NCBI RefSeq assembly: GCF_000209165.1
Contig: NC_009068.1
Location: forward strand, 2,604,001-2,668,000
From: Scheffersomyces stipitis CBS 6054
Taxonomy: Eukaryota > Ascomycota > Pichiomycetes > Serinales > Debaryomycetaceae
Direction of reading: 5' to 3'
Length of the DNA stretch: 64,000 nucleotides
Shown: piece after piece, positions 10,243 through 21,200 of the stretch
Position numbering within the stretch: the stretch's first letter is position 1
Layout: each line of letters opens with the position of its first letter
The notes under the pieces: model-generated
Told to the model about the DNA's origin: nothing
Database searches by the model: none
What the model saw: the letters and a program-made list of their open reading frames with translations, nothing else
Position numbers and translations under genes: made by a program

Positions 10243-12144
10243 ATGGTTTCGTTTTTGCGAACGTTTCTGCTCTTGAAAAAGAGCTATAAGTCAGAGCCAG
10301 CACTAGATGCTAAATGCGACAACCTTGCGCAACCAATAGACCTCACTTGGATCTTTGGCTTGCCTTCCGAAATCGTTTGTCTTATTTTGAAAGAGCTTCC
10401 TCTCGCTGATCTTGTAACGCTCTCTAGGTTCAACTTACCTATTCAAGACGCTATACTCCAAGAATTGGCAAGGGGGCCATTGTACATCGACAACTTGCGA
10501 TCTCTGCATTTGGCCAGGGTAGGAAGATTACGTTTGAAACAGAGTCAATTCGTCGAATTGGCAAATAAGCATCCTTATCTAAAATTCGGCAAGATCGTGA
10601 CTACAACACGTATCTGTATTAATCTCTATACAGAATGTAAGAAAGCAATAGAAACAGCAGAAGAAATCGAACTCGTTGAATATGATTGCACTCCATTCTT
10701 TAATGTAGATTTGCAAACAATGCTGTGCAACCTAACCTTGGTTTGCGAAACCTTTCAATCAATTGACCTGGAATTTCTTCCTAAAACCTCTTTGAAACTC
10801 ATTCAAAGGTTGCCAGCGCCATTCAACTTTCAAGCCTTGTTCTCAGAAGAGGTTGTAAGCGCTCCAATTCTCCCCGAACACTTGAAACTGCTTGAAGTAC
10901 CAAAACTAACCATTGACGCTAGTGACATTAGCATTTTGCCTCAGACTCTCGAAACATTGCAAATATGTATAAATTGCGAGGAAGATTTGGTTGATATTTC
11001 TCATTTGAAAGTTATTTCACATTTAAGCATAACTGTCAACAATTTGGAGTCTCTTAAAGAATTAATTCTACCATCTCAAACCAAGGAGCTACAGCTTGAT
11101 TGTCCAACTATCAAAGATTTTGATTCCTTGGATCTGTACGAGCACCTAAGAAAGCTTACTATATACTCCCCAAAGGATATCAGCTCGAAATTGTTCACGG
11201 AGACTTCATTTCCTCGCAATCTAAAGGTGCTTATCCTCAAGAAATCAGTAGTTTCGCTTTCCGAAAACGAAGAAGAAAGTAACGAGCAGATTAGTGGCAG
11301 GGAGTTTGCTGTACCACCAAAATTGAGAGAATTGAGAGTTGAAGTAGATGGCAATATAGGATTCTTGAACTTACCGCCTTCAACTCGAACTCTCGATTTG
11401 AAAGGAATGCGAGTTGATAAGTGCAACTTAAGTCAGATCCACAATCTTGCATTACGAGAGCAAAGCAGAAGTCAATTGTGTGCTCTTCAAGAAAGCGACA
11501 CCTTGGAGAGTTTGTCCTTATACCTGAGTGATCTAAACTTTGCTGAGCCAATACTACTAAATTCCAATCTAAAAGAGTTTTGTTTACATTTCTGTGAAAT
11601 GAGTTATACAAGGCGGCAACTTGATGCGATGTTTTCGCAGGTGGCTAACTTGGAAGTGTTTAAACTTACAAGCAATTCTAGAGAGAAATCGTTATTTTAC
11701 CCACTTTTTAACTATCGTTGGCCCCGGAAATTGAAAGTGTTGGCATTGGAGATTAATCCTCCAACATATTCTTCCTGGGTAGAATTAAAATTCTGCACTC
11801 TTGGAAAACAATTTCATTTGCCTCCTAGCTTGCAAGAACTACAAATAATTTGTCCACTTGTACGGCTTTCAAAGGAATTTCAATTGCCAGCATCTGTAAG
11901 ATGTTTGACTCTCGAGGGTATTCCAGACACTTTCAAATTTAGAAATCTTCAACTACCTCCAAAGTTGGAATACTTGAGTTTAATGAGAAGTTGGTTCAAC
12001 ATTACTGATACTATCTTCCCATCGACATTAGTCGAGTTCTATCCTCCAAGTTTGGGAGGGGATATTGGCGAGAAGCGACTACATTCTACCAATTTGGAGT
12101 CACTTGACTGGATCAACCAAGTGAATATTCCATTTATACTGTAA
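10243..12144 (+). CDS. F-box-like leucine-rich-repeat protein, paralogue 1
   Basis: This 633-residue protein has an F-box-like segment near residues 39-70 (LPSEIVCLILKELPLADLV). A conserved block (ARGPLYIDN) follows, and from about residue 200 there is a long irregular leucine-rich-repeat domain. Many repeats start with Leu-Pro or Phe-Pro and fit LPxxLxxLxL, for example LPQTLETLQI, LPPSLQELQI and LPPKLEYLSL. F-box proteins normally bind Skp1 and bring substrates to SCF ubiquitin ligases; LRRs would bind the substrate. Both roles are inferred here. The gene lies head-to-tail with a paralogue at 12642 that has the same architecture and many matching blocks, so the pair arose by tandem duplication. 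I recognise no S. cerevisiae counterpart. The ATG at 10243 is supported by the matching N terminus of the paralogue. Confidence 0.7.
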   Translation: MVSFLRTFLLLKKSYKSEPALDAKCDNLAQPIDLTWIFGLPSEIVCLILKELPLADLVTLSRFNLPIQDAILQELARGPLYIDNLRSLHLARVGRLRLKQSQFVELANKHPYLKFGKIVTTTRICINLYTECKKAIETAEEIELVEYDCTPFFNVDLQTMLCNLTLVCETFQSIDLEFLPKTSLKLIQRLPAPFNFQALFSEEVVSAPILPEHLKLLEVPKLTIDASDISILPQTLETLQICINCEEDLVDISHLKVISHLSITVNNLESLKELILPSQTKELQLDCPTIKDFDSLDLYEHLRKLTIYSPKDISSKLFTETSFPRNLKVLILKKSVVSLSENEEESNEQISGREFAVPPKLRELRVEVDGNIGFLNLPPSTRTLDLKGMRVDKCNLSQIHNLALREQSRSQLCALQESDTLESLSLYLSDLNFAEPILLNSNLKEFCLHFCEMSYTRRQLDAMFSQVANLEVFKLTSNSREKSLFYPLFNYRWPRKLKVLALEINPPTYSSWVELKFCTLGKQFHLPPSLQELQIICPLVRLSKEFQLPASVRCLTLEGIPDTFKFRNLQLPPKLEYLSLMRSWFNITDTIFPSTLVEFYPPSLGGDIGEKRLHSTNLESLDWINQVNIPFIL

Positions 12145-12641
12145 ATGTAGGTAATAGTATGACTATATAATGGGAAGTTTTGGAATAATTGTAAGTATTT
12201 GAAATAATTGTGTAAAAAGATCATATGCACCTAATGAGAAAATATACTGAACTATTTCTCAATATTGTAGCCAATTTGTTGAATATTCTATTTTTGAGGA
12301 AAAGAATCAGAATCTGTAATGGACCATCTACCTTTCACACGATGTAGCATCATGATACATGGTGAATCCCTTATCAGTCCTCCTTAAAAGCATATCGTCA
12401 CAGTTATGGCTTCTTTTTTTGCAATTGCCTACTAAGCCTGCAATATACGACTAGAAAATATCTGAGATTACCCCAGAAAAATACTGACGAAAAGTAAAGA
12501 ACAAATCAGCCAGATAAACAAAAATAACTAGATTGATCACTTTCTTTTCACAGCCTTCCCTGTACTTATATCTGTAGTTACTTATATATAATACTTGCCA
12601 TTTCAACATAAATTCAACTTCAGTGTCAACCCTTCTCACGA
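12145..12641. other. Intergenic between the two F-box/LRR paralogues
   Basis: The region is AT-rich, with no gene, and presumably carries the terminator of the first paralogue and the promoter of the second. I see no extended repeat that would mark the duplication breakpoint. Confidence 0.5.
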
Positions 12642-14609
12642 ATGTTTTCGCTTACGCATGTGCTTAAGTTCTGGAATTTACACAATTCTAAAGATCAGCT
12701 TATACCTCAATACGACCATTTCGAAGATCTACCAGATCTCAGATGGGTACTCGACTTACCACACGAAATAATACTTCTTATTTTGAAAGAACTTTCGCCT
12801 TCAGATCTTGTTGTCTTATTGAAACACAATTTCCCATTTCAAGATGATGTACGAAAACAGATTGCAAAAGGGCCATTGTATATCGATGACATGCAGTGTC
12901 TGCCGTTAGCAAAGTCAGGTAGACTTCGTATCGGCACTGAACGTTTCAAGATGTTTGCAGACAAGTTTCCAAATCTCAGGTTTGGAAAGCTTGTCACCAG
13001 TCATATTGTCTTGTCCCAATTACATAATGATAACCCCGATGCTAATGTTCTAGAGAGAGCAGACGAAATCGAAATTCATGTAAGTGGGCTTTACCAGTTT
13101 TATAGTACCAGTGAAGTGCCAATTAAGTGTCGATGTAGTTTTATTCAAAAAAAGTGGGTATTGGCTGGCTTGGACTTGGATTCACTACCTCCAACAACGT
13201 TCGCTGTCACACAAGAGGTTATACCAAGGATGATGATTTACTATTGTCTTAGAAGTGAGCAGATCACTACTCCGAATTTACCTACAAATTTGAAGTTGCT
13301 TGATTTCTCAACTTTAACAATTGATGATAGGGACGTAGATATACTTCCCCAATCCCTTGAAACACTAAGAATTAACATCTATTCAGTCAAACAGGAAATT
13401 GATTTGTCTCATTTGATTAATCTTAAACATTTGACTCTTTCAACCATTAATATAGAATCACCTACTGACTGTATTTTTCCTTCGAAAATACAAGAGCTAG
13501 AGTTGATATGCCCAACCTTTAGAGACTATGAATCTTTGGAAAAGTACCACAGCTTGAAATCACTTACAATCCACCCGCCAATAGAGACAACCCCAGTTTT
13601 GTTCAACAGGACTTCTTTGCCTCGAAATATTGACCTGCTTACCATAAGAACATTGCATGCAACGACTGGAACACCAGTAATTATAAACGAATTTGTACTT
13701 CCGCCATTTTTGAAGGAGTTGAAAATACAAGCTCATGGCAAGCTTAGCTATTTGGTTCTACCACCGTCTATCCATACCCTCGAGCTAAGAGACTTTACAG
13801 TTCAAAACTGTGGTATTGAAAGCGTTAGAAATCTAACCTTAGGACGTGGAAATGAAAGTATGTTTGCACAAATACGTGAAAGCAAGGCATTGCAATCCTT
13901 GACTTTATACGACTGTGACTTAAACTTGGATAAACCAGTAATTTTTAACTCAGAGCTCAAGGAGCTCTATTTGAACGACTGTAACTTGGACTACACTACT
14001 GAAGAACTTGAAAAAACACTAAGTAACCTTGCCAAGTTAGAAGTACTCAGCATAAAAGTACCGGAATATAATGTTTTCCTTGCTGAGCCTCTATTTAACC
14101 TTGTACATTTGCCTCAGAATTTGAAAGTGTTGAAATTTGAATCAAACCCCTATTGGTATTTGAGTAGCGTTAACCCTAGAACCCTTGAGAGCCGCGAACA
14201 TATGAATTTCTGTATTCTTGCAGATGAATGTCAATTACCACCAAAGTTAGAAGAACTTGAGATTGTAAGCTCAAGCATAAAACTTACCAAAGGACTACGA
14301 TTGCCAACCACTCTCAGACATTTGTCGTTTCGGGGATTTAAACATAAATTCAAATTTTCTTCGCTTACGTTACCACCATATTTGGAAACCTTGGACTTGC
14401 TGGAATGTATGTTTAATTTGGCCAATACGAAATTCCCACTGACATTAAGAGAATTTGATCTTCCCGATGCATATGAATCTGCCAAACCTCTCAACTCTAC
14501 TAACTTGGCGACACTAGATTGGATCAACTTACACAGTGACAACTACGGTTCCATTAATGGAAAGTTTTATTATAATCAAGTCCCATGGACCGAAAACGAA
14601 TTCGATTAA
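12642..14609 (+). CDS. F-box-like leucine-rich-repeat protein, paralogue 2
   Basis: This 655-residue protein is clearly homologous to the product of the gene at 10243. Shared blocks include DLxWxxxLPxEI, LILKEL, the sequence KGPLYID, SGRLRI, and repeats of the form LPPxLExLxL through to the C terminus, where both end near TNLxxLDWIN. The F-box-like region is at about residues 36-70 and the LRR domain runs from about 215 to 625. The C terminus is about 15 residues longer than in paralogue 1. Sequence divergence is high for neighbouring duplicates, so the duplication is old or the proteins evolve fast. A role as SCF substrate receptor is inferred from architecture only. Confidence 0.7.
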   Translation: MFSLTHVLKFWNLHNSKDQLIPQYDHFEDLPDLRWVLDLPHEIILLILKELSPSDLVVLLKHNFPFQDDVRKQIAKGPLYIDDMQCLPLAKSGRLRIGTERFKMFADKFPNLRFGKLVTSHIVLSQLHNDNPDANVLERADEIEIHVSGLYQFYSTSEVPIKCRCSFIQKKWVLAGLDLDSLPPTTFAVTQEVIPRMMIYYCLRSEQITTPNLPTNLKLLDFSTLTIDDRDVDILPQSLETLRINIYSVKQEIDLSHLINLKHLTLSTINIESPTDCIFPSKIQELELICPTFRDYESLEKYHSLKSLTIHPPIETTPVLFNRTSLPRNIDLLTIRTLHATTGTPVIINEFVLPPFLKELKIQAHGKLSYLVLPPSIHTLELRDFTVQNCGIESVRNLTLGRGNESMFAQIRESKALQSLTLYDCDLNLDKPVIFNSELKELYLNDCNLDYTTEELEKTLSNLAKLEVLSIKVPEYNVFLAEPLFNLVHLPQNLKVLKFESNPYWYLSSVNPRTLESREHMNFCILADECQLPPKLEELEIVSSSIKLTKGLRLPTTLRHLSFRGFKHKFKFSSLTLPPYLETLDLLECMFNLANTKFPLTLREFDLPDAYESAKPLNSTNLATLDWINLHSDNYGSINGKFYYNQVPWTENEFD

Positions 14610-15366
14610 CATGGGTCGTATAATTAGTGTGACTCAACATTTTTTTGCACCCAAACATATGCACAGGTGACTGGTTTGTGGCGGGGCGACCGGCTGACAG
14701 GGTGTGGTTCAGATCGAGTCTCGGGGTTCTGGCAAGTATATTATTGTTGGACACAAAACGGCCAGAGCATCTCTTTCACAGGAATGCCTAAGAAATAGAG
14801 AAAACACCAGGAACCCTCACAAATAGGATTCTTTGATGGAAACGACTATTCATACTTAGTAGTTACACATATACGCATCTTTCCATTTGTAATTTTCAAC
14901 TTTTCGTCAACACTCGACGTCTCAGGATAGCCTTCAGATGCTTTTCTAGGAGGACAAACACCCTGCAATTGCATAGGCCAGTTTTCCAGATAATTGCAAC
15001 TTGTCATGTGCTCCACACATAAGCGCGCACCATCTCCGATCTGATAAAAATTTTGCGGCAATGCCGATTCACGGAACCCGTATAAAGTACTCATTGGAGT
15101 ATACAGGCATCCGGCGCTATTATTCTGGAACTGAAACCGTGTACTACGTTTGTGCTGCAAAGTGAAAAACATATAAAGGGTAGAAGATATCCAGAGCCCT
15201 ACTTGGCCTATGTTTCTAGTCATCATGAATCTGTTATTGTGGTAGGAATACACTTTTAAGGTTTGAGCCGCATCTTGCAACCATTTCCCGCTCTTGCCGC
15301 CATTTTGCAATCTTCCAAACCCAGAATACTTGATTTCACACTCCTTCAATATCAATTTTTGCAGAT
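14610..15366. other. Intergenic upstream of the third F-box gene
   Basis: A 175-codon open frame runs on the minus strand and overlaps the next gene's start by a few bases, but it shows no domain and sits where that gene's promoter must be. The stretch at 14660-14760 is more GC-rich than its surroundings and has no recognisable content. Confidence 0.5.
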
Positions 15367-16995
15367 ATGTCATTTGAAGAACTCCCTGCTGAAATACTCA
15401 GCCAGATAGCGTTCCAACTCCCCCAACAAGATGCTCTCCACTGGGGATATACTTGCAAGCAAGTGTATTCCATTGTTCAACCAATTCTCTACCATTGCAT
15501 CGAGGTGAACTCTCAAAACAAGACGTTCAGTGCTGGATCAGCAAGTGAAGGGTTGCTGTCTGTGACTATTCCCAACTATTTTAATGACGAAACAAGTTTT
15601 TGCATGAGATCAGTGAAGGTTTCCACTCTTTTCTCTCTCAAGAGGTTCTTCTCAACTCTTCAGGATAACCCCCAGTTGTTGAAGCATATTCGCTATCTCT
15701 CATTTCATAAAAGGGTTCCCGACATGCCCGATATAGAACTTCAGTTTAACCTTTCTTCGCTTCTCAAGGGAATGACTAACATCAAGGTATTCCAGTGGTA
15801 TAACCATTCCTACAATTTGCCTATGGAGTTGATTTCTGGGGCCACCGCAATGTCATGCTTGGCAGAAGCCCTGGGAAACTTCTCCATGGCAAATCTGCCC
15901 GGTTATTTTTGGCCAAATTTGAGGACACTAAACATTTCAAATTACCTGGACCCAAATTTCTTGAAACAGTTAAACCTTGGCGATTTTCCTAATTTGACTG
16001 AACTAGTCATTTCGCGAGGACCTACTTCAAGCAACATTTTCAACAGGTATGAAGATGAAAAGGTCCCAGAGTATGTCTGTGTTGATAACAGTGGCAGCCA
16101 ATGCGTTGCGAATTTGTTCCAGAACTTTAACTCACCGAGAAAGCTCCAGCTCAGATCCCTTACTTTAAAGGATACCACATTAACATTCGAAGATGCAAAG
16201 ATACTTGCGCATCACATAGAAATGGCTGCTCTTCAAGAGCTTTCGATAATAAACTGTTTTGAACTCTTATATGAACAAAACGATTTTCAGAATATAAGGA
16301 GAAGAAGATTCAGAGTGCAGAGTTTCTTACAGGCATTGGCTCCTCGAATTTCTCGCTTGAAGACATTAAATATCTACTTGACCAATGAACTTAACTACAA
16401 CAACAAGACATTAGGATTTTTGAGCAAACTTCACCAATTGCAATCTTTGAATTTGATCATGAACTTCAACAAGTTTGAAGACTTGAAGACCAATATCCAA
16501 GGGGTTTTCCAAAGCTTATGTAACGGGCACCTCAACAGAAGTTTAAAATTCCTCAATTTTGACTACAATGTTGTAAACTCAGGATCAACTCCAATAGTGG
16601 GGCATTACAATACAGAAAAAGACATGGGCTCAAGCTATACTCCTGATGTGTTACAGGTTTTGGATAACTTTGTCAATCTTCAGCATTTGAGGTTACCCAT
16701 CAGCGAGTGCTACTTAGCAAAGTTCTACGCCATTGCTAGAAACATCCACAGGTTAGAAACGCTTAGGTTAGACTTCAGCAAATCTATCAAGAAGCCAGAA
16801 AAAGCATTCAGTTCGTTAATCCATGAAGATTACTTCACAATGATGAAGGTTCCTTCCTTTGAAGCTAATTACAATCTCGTTTCAATGTTCGCAAGAGACT
16901 TGAAGAAGGAGATAGACAATTTAAAGACAGTTATATTTCAGTATGATAGAGACGACAAGGCCAGCAACCGCAATATTACTTGCAGTTACAATTAG
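15367..16995 (+). CDS. F-box protein with leucine-rich C-terminal domain
   Basis: This 542-residue protein starts directly with an F-box (residues 3-42: FEELPAEILSQIAFQLPQQD followed by CKQVYSIVQPILYH). The LRR-like region has repeats such as WPNLRTLNIS, FPNLTELVIS, LKTLNIYL, LQSLNLIM and LRLPISEC. The F-box is a better match to the consensus than in the two upstream genes, and the repeats lack their Leu-Pro starts, so this is a different subfamily and not a third tandem copy. A Skp1-binding SCF adaptor is the likely role. The substrate is unknown and I recognise no named orthologue. Confidence 0.75.
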   Translation: MSFEELPAEILSQIAFQLPQQDALHWGYTCKQVYSIVQPILYHCIEVNSQNKTFSAGSASEGLLSVTIPNYFNDETSFCMRSVKVSTLFSLKRFFSTLQDNPQLLKHIRYLSFHKRVPDMPDIELQFNLSSLLKGMTNIKVFQWYNHSYNLPMELISGATAMSCLAEALGNFSMANLPGYFWPNLRTLNISNYLDPNFLKQLNLGDFPNLTELVISRGPTSSNIFNRYEDEKVPEYVCVDNSGSQCVANLFQNFNSPRKLQLRSLTLKDTTLTFEDAKILAHHIEMAALQELSIINCFELLYEQNDFQNIRRRRFRVQSFLQALAPRISRLKTLNIYLTNELNYNNKTLGFLSKLHQLQSLNLIMNFNKFEDLKTNIQGVFQSLCNGHLNRSLKFLNFDYNVVNSGSTPIVGHYNTEKDMGSSYTPDVLQVLDNFVNLQHLRLPISECYLAKFYAIARNIHRLETLRLDFSKSIKKPEKAFSSLIHEDYFTMMKVPSFEANYNLVSMFARDLKKEIDNLKTVIFQYDRDDKASNRNITCSYN

Positions 16996-17412
16996 AGAAA
17001 CGGTTATGGGAAACCAATTGGGTACCAAAAGTGCAAAATTTATATATGGATACAAAAAGTTATATTAGAATTACTGTTTAGATGCGAATAGATGTTGATC
17101 ATTTGTAATAGTCCTAGTATGATACCAAAAGTGACCGTGGGTCTATCATGATAGGGTGGAGATGATCTTTGATATTCCAAAGCAAAAGTGTTCCCTTAAA
17201 CCAGTTTAGACTGAAACAACCGAATGTAATCAGGGTAGATGAGAAGGCATTAAGCTGTGGTGTTTGGCTCAAAAAGAGATTCTACACAATATTGGACTTT
17301 GATTTGTATATTGGCTATACAAGAATATGGCAGGCCATACTGATGCTGAAAAGAGGTTGTTGAAAAAAGTTATGAATATAGAACTGAAAAATTTGAACTA
17401 ATTGGGAAATGT

Positions 17413-17420
17413 CCGGGTAA
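17413..17420 (+). promoter_or_regulatory. Reb1-type site CCGGGTAA
   Basis: This is an exact match to the S. cerevisiae Reb1 consensus. Reb1 is known to act at FAS gene promoters in S. cerevisiae. The site is about 800 bp from the ATG, so it may equally bound the preceding gene. Confidence 0.35.
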
Positions 17421-18114
17421 GACATGGAGACTGCATAGCTGGAGAGGGCCAAAGTATACCGGGCTCAAGAGCACCAGCCAAGGGGGAGTGTCGGACAGCC
17501 GATGGGTCTGCTAATGGGAAGGGATTGGAAGCGAGTTAAGACGGAAAAAGAAAACGTTTTGTTGAAACCACTTTGGACCAAACATGAGAATTCCAGAGCT
17601 GTGTCAAATGGAAGCTCCAGAGTTGGGTGCAAAATCTGAGTATAATATTTGTTGCGAAATCCAAAATGCAGACCTTAACTATGGGCTGAGCATCTTATCT
17701 ATCTACGTATACTCTTATATATCGGCACTATAGCAAAACTTTACTGGCTGACACATCTCGGCTGTAACATAAATATCTGTTAAATCCGCCTCAACAAAGT
17801 GTTACCCAATCTCGTGCTGGCCACCTAAATTTGAGCTTTTAATTGTGTGCTTTTAACTGTGTGGTCTTAACTGTGTGCCCGTTTCTCAGCCTAGCCAACA
17901 TTTCTCCCAAAAATTCGTGTGTCAAAAGCGTGCACCGCCAAATTCCTCAACAAAAGCGCGTGAATGTTGGGATGGGTCTGGCGCTATTCTGGCAACCGCA
18001 CCCGTGCCGCAGTACACAACAGCTTGGCTGCAACGGTGTCGAAAATTGTTGGAACCTGCTGAATCTTTTTTCGGGCCGCATGCAGGCTGCAGCCCACCAG
18101 ATATCAATGCTCCA

Positions 18115-18122
18115 TATATAAG
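18115..18122 (+). promoter_or_regulatory. FAS2 TATA box (TATATAAG)
   Basis: A canonical TATA element lies 94 bases upstream of the FAS2 ATG, at a distance usual for yeast core promoters. Confidence 0.65.
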
Positions 18123-18215
18123 TCGATGATTTCTACAAATGAACGAATTGTATCTCTTTTCTTGAACTGTAGTTCTGATTTCTCACTTCTATAGTAATTC
18201 TAATCTCCTTTCACC

Positions 18216-21200
18216 ATGAGGCCAGAAATCGAACAGGAATTGTCCCACACCTTGTTAACAGAATTGTTAGCTTACCAGTTTGCCTCTCCAGTCAGATGGA
18301 TTGAAACCCAGGATGTCTTCTTGAAGCAACACAACACCGAGAGAGTTGTAGAAATCGGTCCTTCGCCCACTTTGGCAGGTATGGCCTCCAGAACCATCAA
18401 GGCCAAGTACGAATCGTATGATGCCGCTCTTTCCTTGCAAAGACAGGTCTTGTGCTACTCCAAGGATGCTAAGGAAATCTACTACACTCCTGATCCAGCC
18501 GATATTGCCCCTCCAGCCAAAGAAGAAGCTCCAGCTCCAGCTGTTACACCAGCTGCTGCTGCTCCAGTTGCTGCTGCTCCAGTTGCCGCTGCTCCAGTTG
18601 CTTCTGCTGGCCCTGCCGCTGCTATTCCAGACGAGCCAGTCACCGCCAAGTTGTTGTTGCACGTGCTTGTAGCCCAGAAGTTGAAGAAGCCTTTGGATGC
18701 CGTGCCTATGTCCAAGGCCATCAAGGATTTGGTCAACGGTAAGTCTACTGTACAGAACGAAATCTTGGGTGACTTGGGTAAGGAATTCGGCTCTACTCCA
18801 GAAAAGCCAGAAGACACTCCATTGGAAGAGTTGGCTGAACTGTTCCAGGACACTTTCAACGGCCAATTGGGTAAGACTTCTTCCTCTTTGTTAGGTAGAT
18901 TGATGTCGTCAAAGATGCCAGGTGGTTTTTCCATCACTGTTGCCAGAAAGTACTTGGAGTCCACTTATGGTTTGGGTGCTGGTAGACAAGATTCTGTCTT
19001 GTTGTTGGCCTTAACCAACGAACCAGCTGCAAGATTGGCATCTGACGCTGAGGCCAAGTCCTTCTTAGACTCCATGGCTACCAAGTACGCTGGTATCGCT
19101 GGTATTTCCTTGAGTTCCGGTGCTTCAGGTGCTGGCTCTGGCGGTGCTGGTGCCGGAGGAGCTGTTGTAGACTCTGCTGCTTTAGACGCCTTGACTGCTG
19201 AAAACAAGAAGTTGGCTAAACAACAATTGGAAGTCTTGGCCAGATACTTGCAAGTCGATTTGAACAAGGGAGCCAAGTCTTTCATCAAAGAAAAGGAAGC
19301 TACTGCTGTGTTGCAGAAGGAGTTGGACTTGTGGGAAGAAGAGCATGGCGAATTCTACGCCAACGGAATTAAACCCTCTTTCTCCGCTAAGAAGTCCAGA
19401 ACATATGACTCGTACTGGAACTGGGCTAGACAAGACGTTTTGTCTATGTACTTTGACATCATCTTTGGCAAGTTGACCTCTATTGACAGAGAAACAATTG
19501 ACCAATGTATCCAGATCATGAACAGATCCAACCCAACCTTGATCAAGTTCATGCAATACCACATCGACCATTGCCCAGAATACAAGGGAGAAACATACCA
19601 GTTGGCCAAGAAGTTGGGTCAACAATTGATCGACAACTGTAAGCAAACTGCCACTGCAGACCCTGTTTACAAGGATGTAGCCAGAATTACTGGTCCTAAG
19701 ACAACCGTAGATGCTAAGGGTAAGATTGTCTACGAAGAAGTTGAAAAGGATGCCGTTAGAAAGTTTGAACAGTACGTCTACGAAATGGCTCAGGGTGGTA
19801 AGATGACTAAGATCGAACAGCCTACAATCAAAGAAGACTTGGCAAGAGTCTACAGAGCTATCAGTAAGCAGGCTTCTAAGGCCAACAAATTGGAACTTCA
19901 GAAGTTGTACGACGAGTTGATCAGTCATGTTGAGGCTTCTTCTGAGATCGAAACCCAGCAGTCTACAAAGTCTATCTTACAAGCTGCTACTGGTACTTCG
20001 ACTCCGGTTGATGAAGACGAGTTGTCTACTGCTTCTGACGATGACGAAATCGCCTCATTGCCAGACAGAACTTCTATCTTACAACCTGTCTCGTCTACCA
20101 TTCCTAACGAAACCATTCCTTTCTTGCATATTCAGAGAAAGACCAAGTCTGGCTGGGAGTACGACCGTAAGTTGTCATCTGTCTACTTAGACGGTTTGGA
20201 ATCGGCTGCTATCAACGGTTTGACCTTTAAGGACAAGTATGTATTGCTTACCGGTGCTGGTTTCGGTTCCATTGGTGCTGCCATCTTGCAAGGTTTGCTT
20301 TCTGGTGGTGCCAAGGTGATTATCTCAACTTCGAGATTCTCCAAGAGCGTGACCGAGTATTTCCAGAACATGTATGCTAGATACGGTTCTACTGGGTCGA
20401 TCTTGACCGTTGTTCCATTCAACCAGGGTTCGAAACAGGATGTAGAGGCTTTAGTGAACTACATTTACGACGACCCAAAGAAGGGTGGTTTAGGATGGGA
20501 CTTGGATGTAATTATTCCATTCGCTGCTATCCCAGAAAACGGTAACGGTTTGGACAACATTGACTCCAAGTCTGAGTACGCTCACAGAATCATGTTGACC
20601 AACTTGTTGAGATTGTTGGGAGCTGTCAAGTCGAGAAAGACAACTGACACTAGACCAGCTCAATGTATCTTGCCTTTGTCGCCTAACCACGGAACTTTTG
20701 GTTTCGATGGTTTGTACTCCGAGTCCAAGATCTCATTGGAAACCTTGTTCAACAGATGGTACTCTGAAGACTGGGGAACCAAGTTGACTATCTGTGGTGC
20801 CATCATTGGTTGGACCAGAGGTACTGGTTTGATGGGAGGCAACAACATAATTGCTGAGGGCATTGAAAAGTTGGGAGTCAGAACCTTCTCGCAAAAGGAA
20901 ATGGCTTTCAACATCTTGGGTTTGATGACTCCTGCCATTGTACAGTTGTGTCAAGAAGAGCCAGTGATGGCCGACTTGAACGGTGGATTGCAGTTTATCG
21001 AGAACTTGAAGGAATTCACTTCCAAGTTGAGAGCTGACTTGACTGAAACTGCTGAAGTCAGAAGAGCTGTTTCCATCGAAACATCCATTGAACAAAAGGT
21101 AGTTAACGGAGACAATGTTGATGCCAACTACTCCAAGGTCACTGTACAGCCTAGAGCCAATATGAAGTTCGACTTCCCTACCTTGAAACCTTACGAAGAG

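Larger units (their letters stand above)
16996..18215. other. FAS2 upstream region
   Basis: This 1.2 kb stretch has no gene. It holds a perfect CCGGGTAA (Reb1-type site) at 17413, a GC-rich segment at about 17920-18110 that looks like the core upstream activating region, and a TATA box at 18115. The final 90 bases before the ATG are T/C-rich, as expected for a highly expressed yeast gene. Confidence 0.6.

Noticed and set aside
14846..15373. 175-codon open frame on the minus strand
   Set aside because: It overlaps the start and promoter of the F-box gene at 15367, has no recognisable motif and has random-looking composition.
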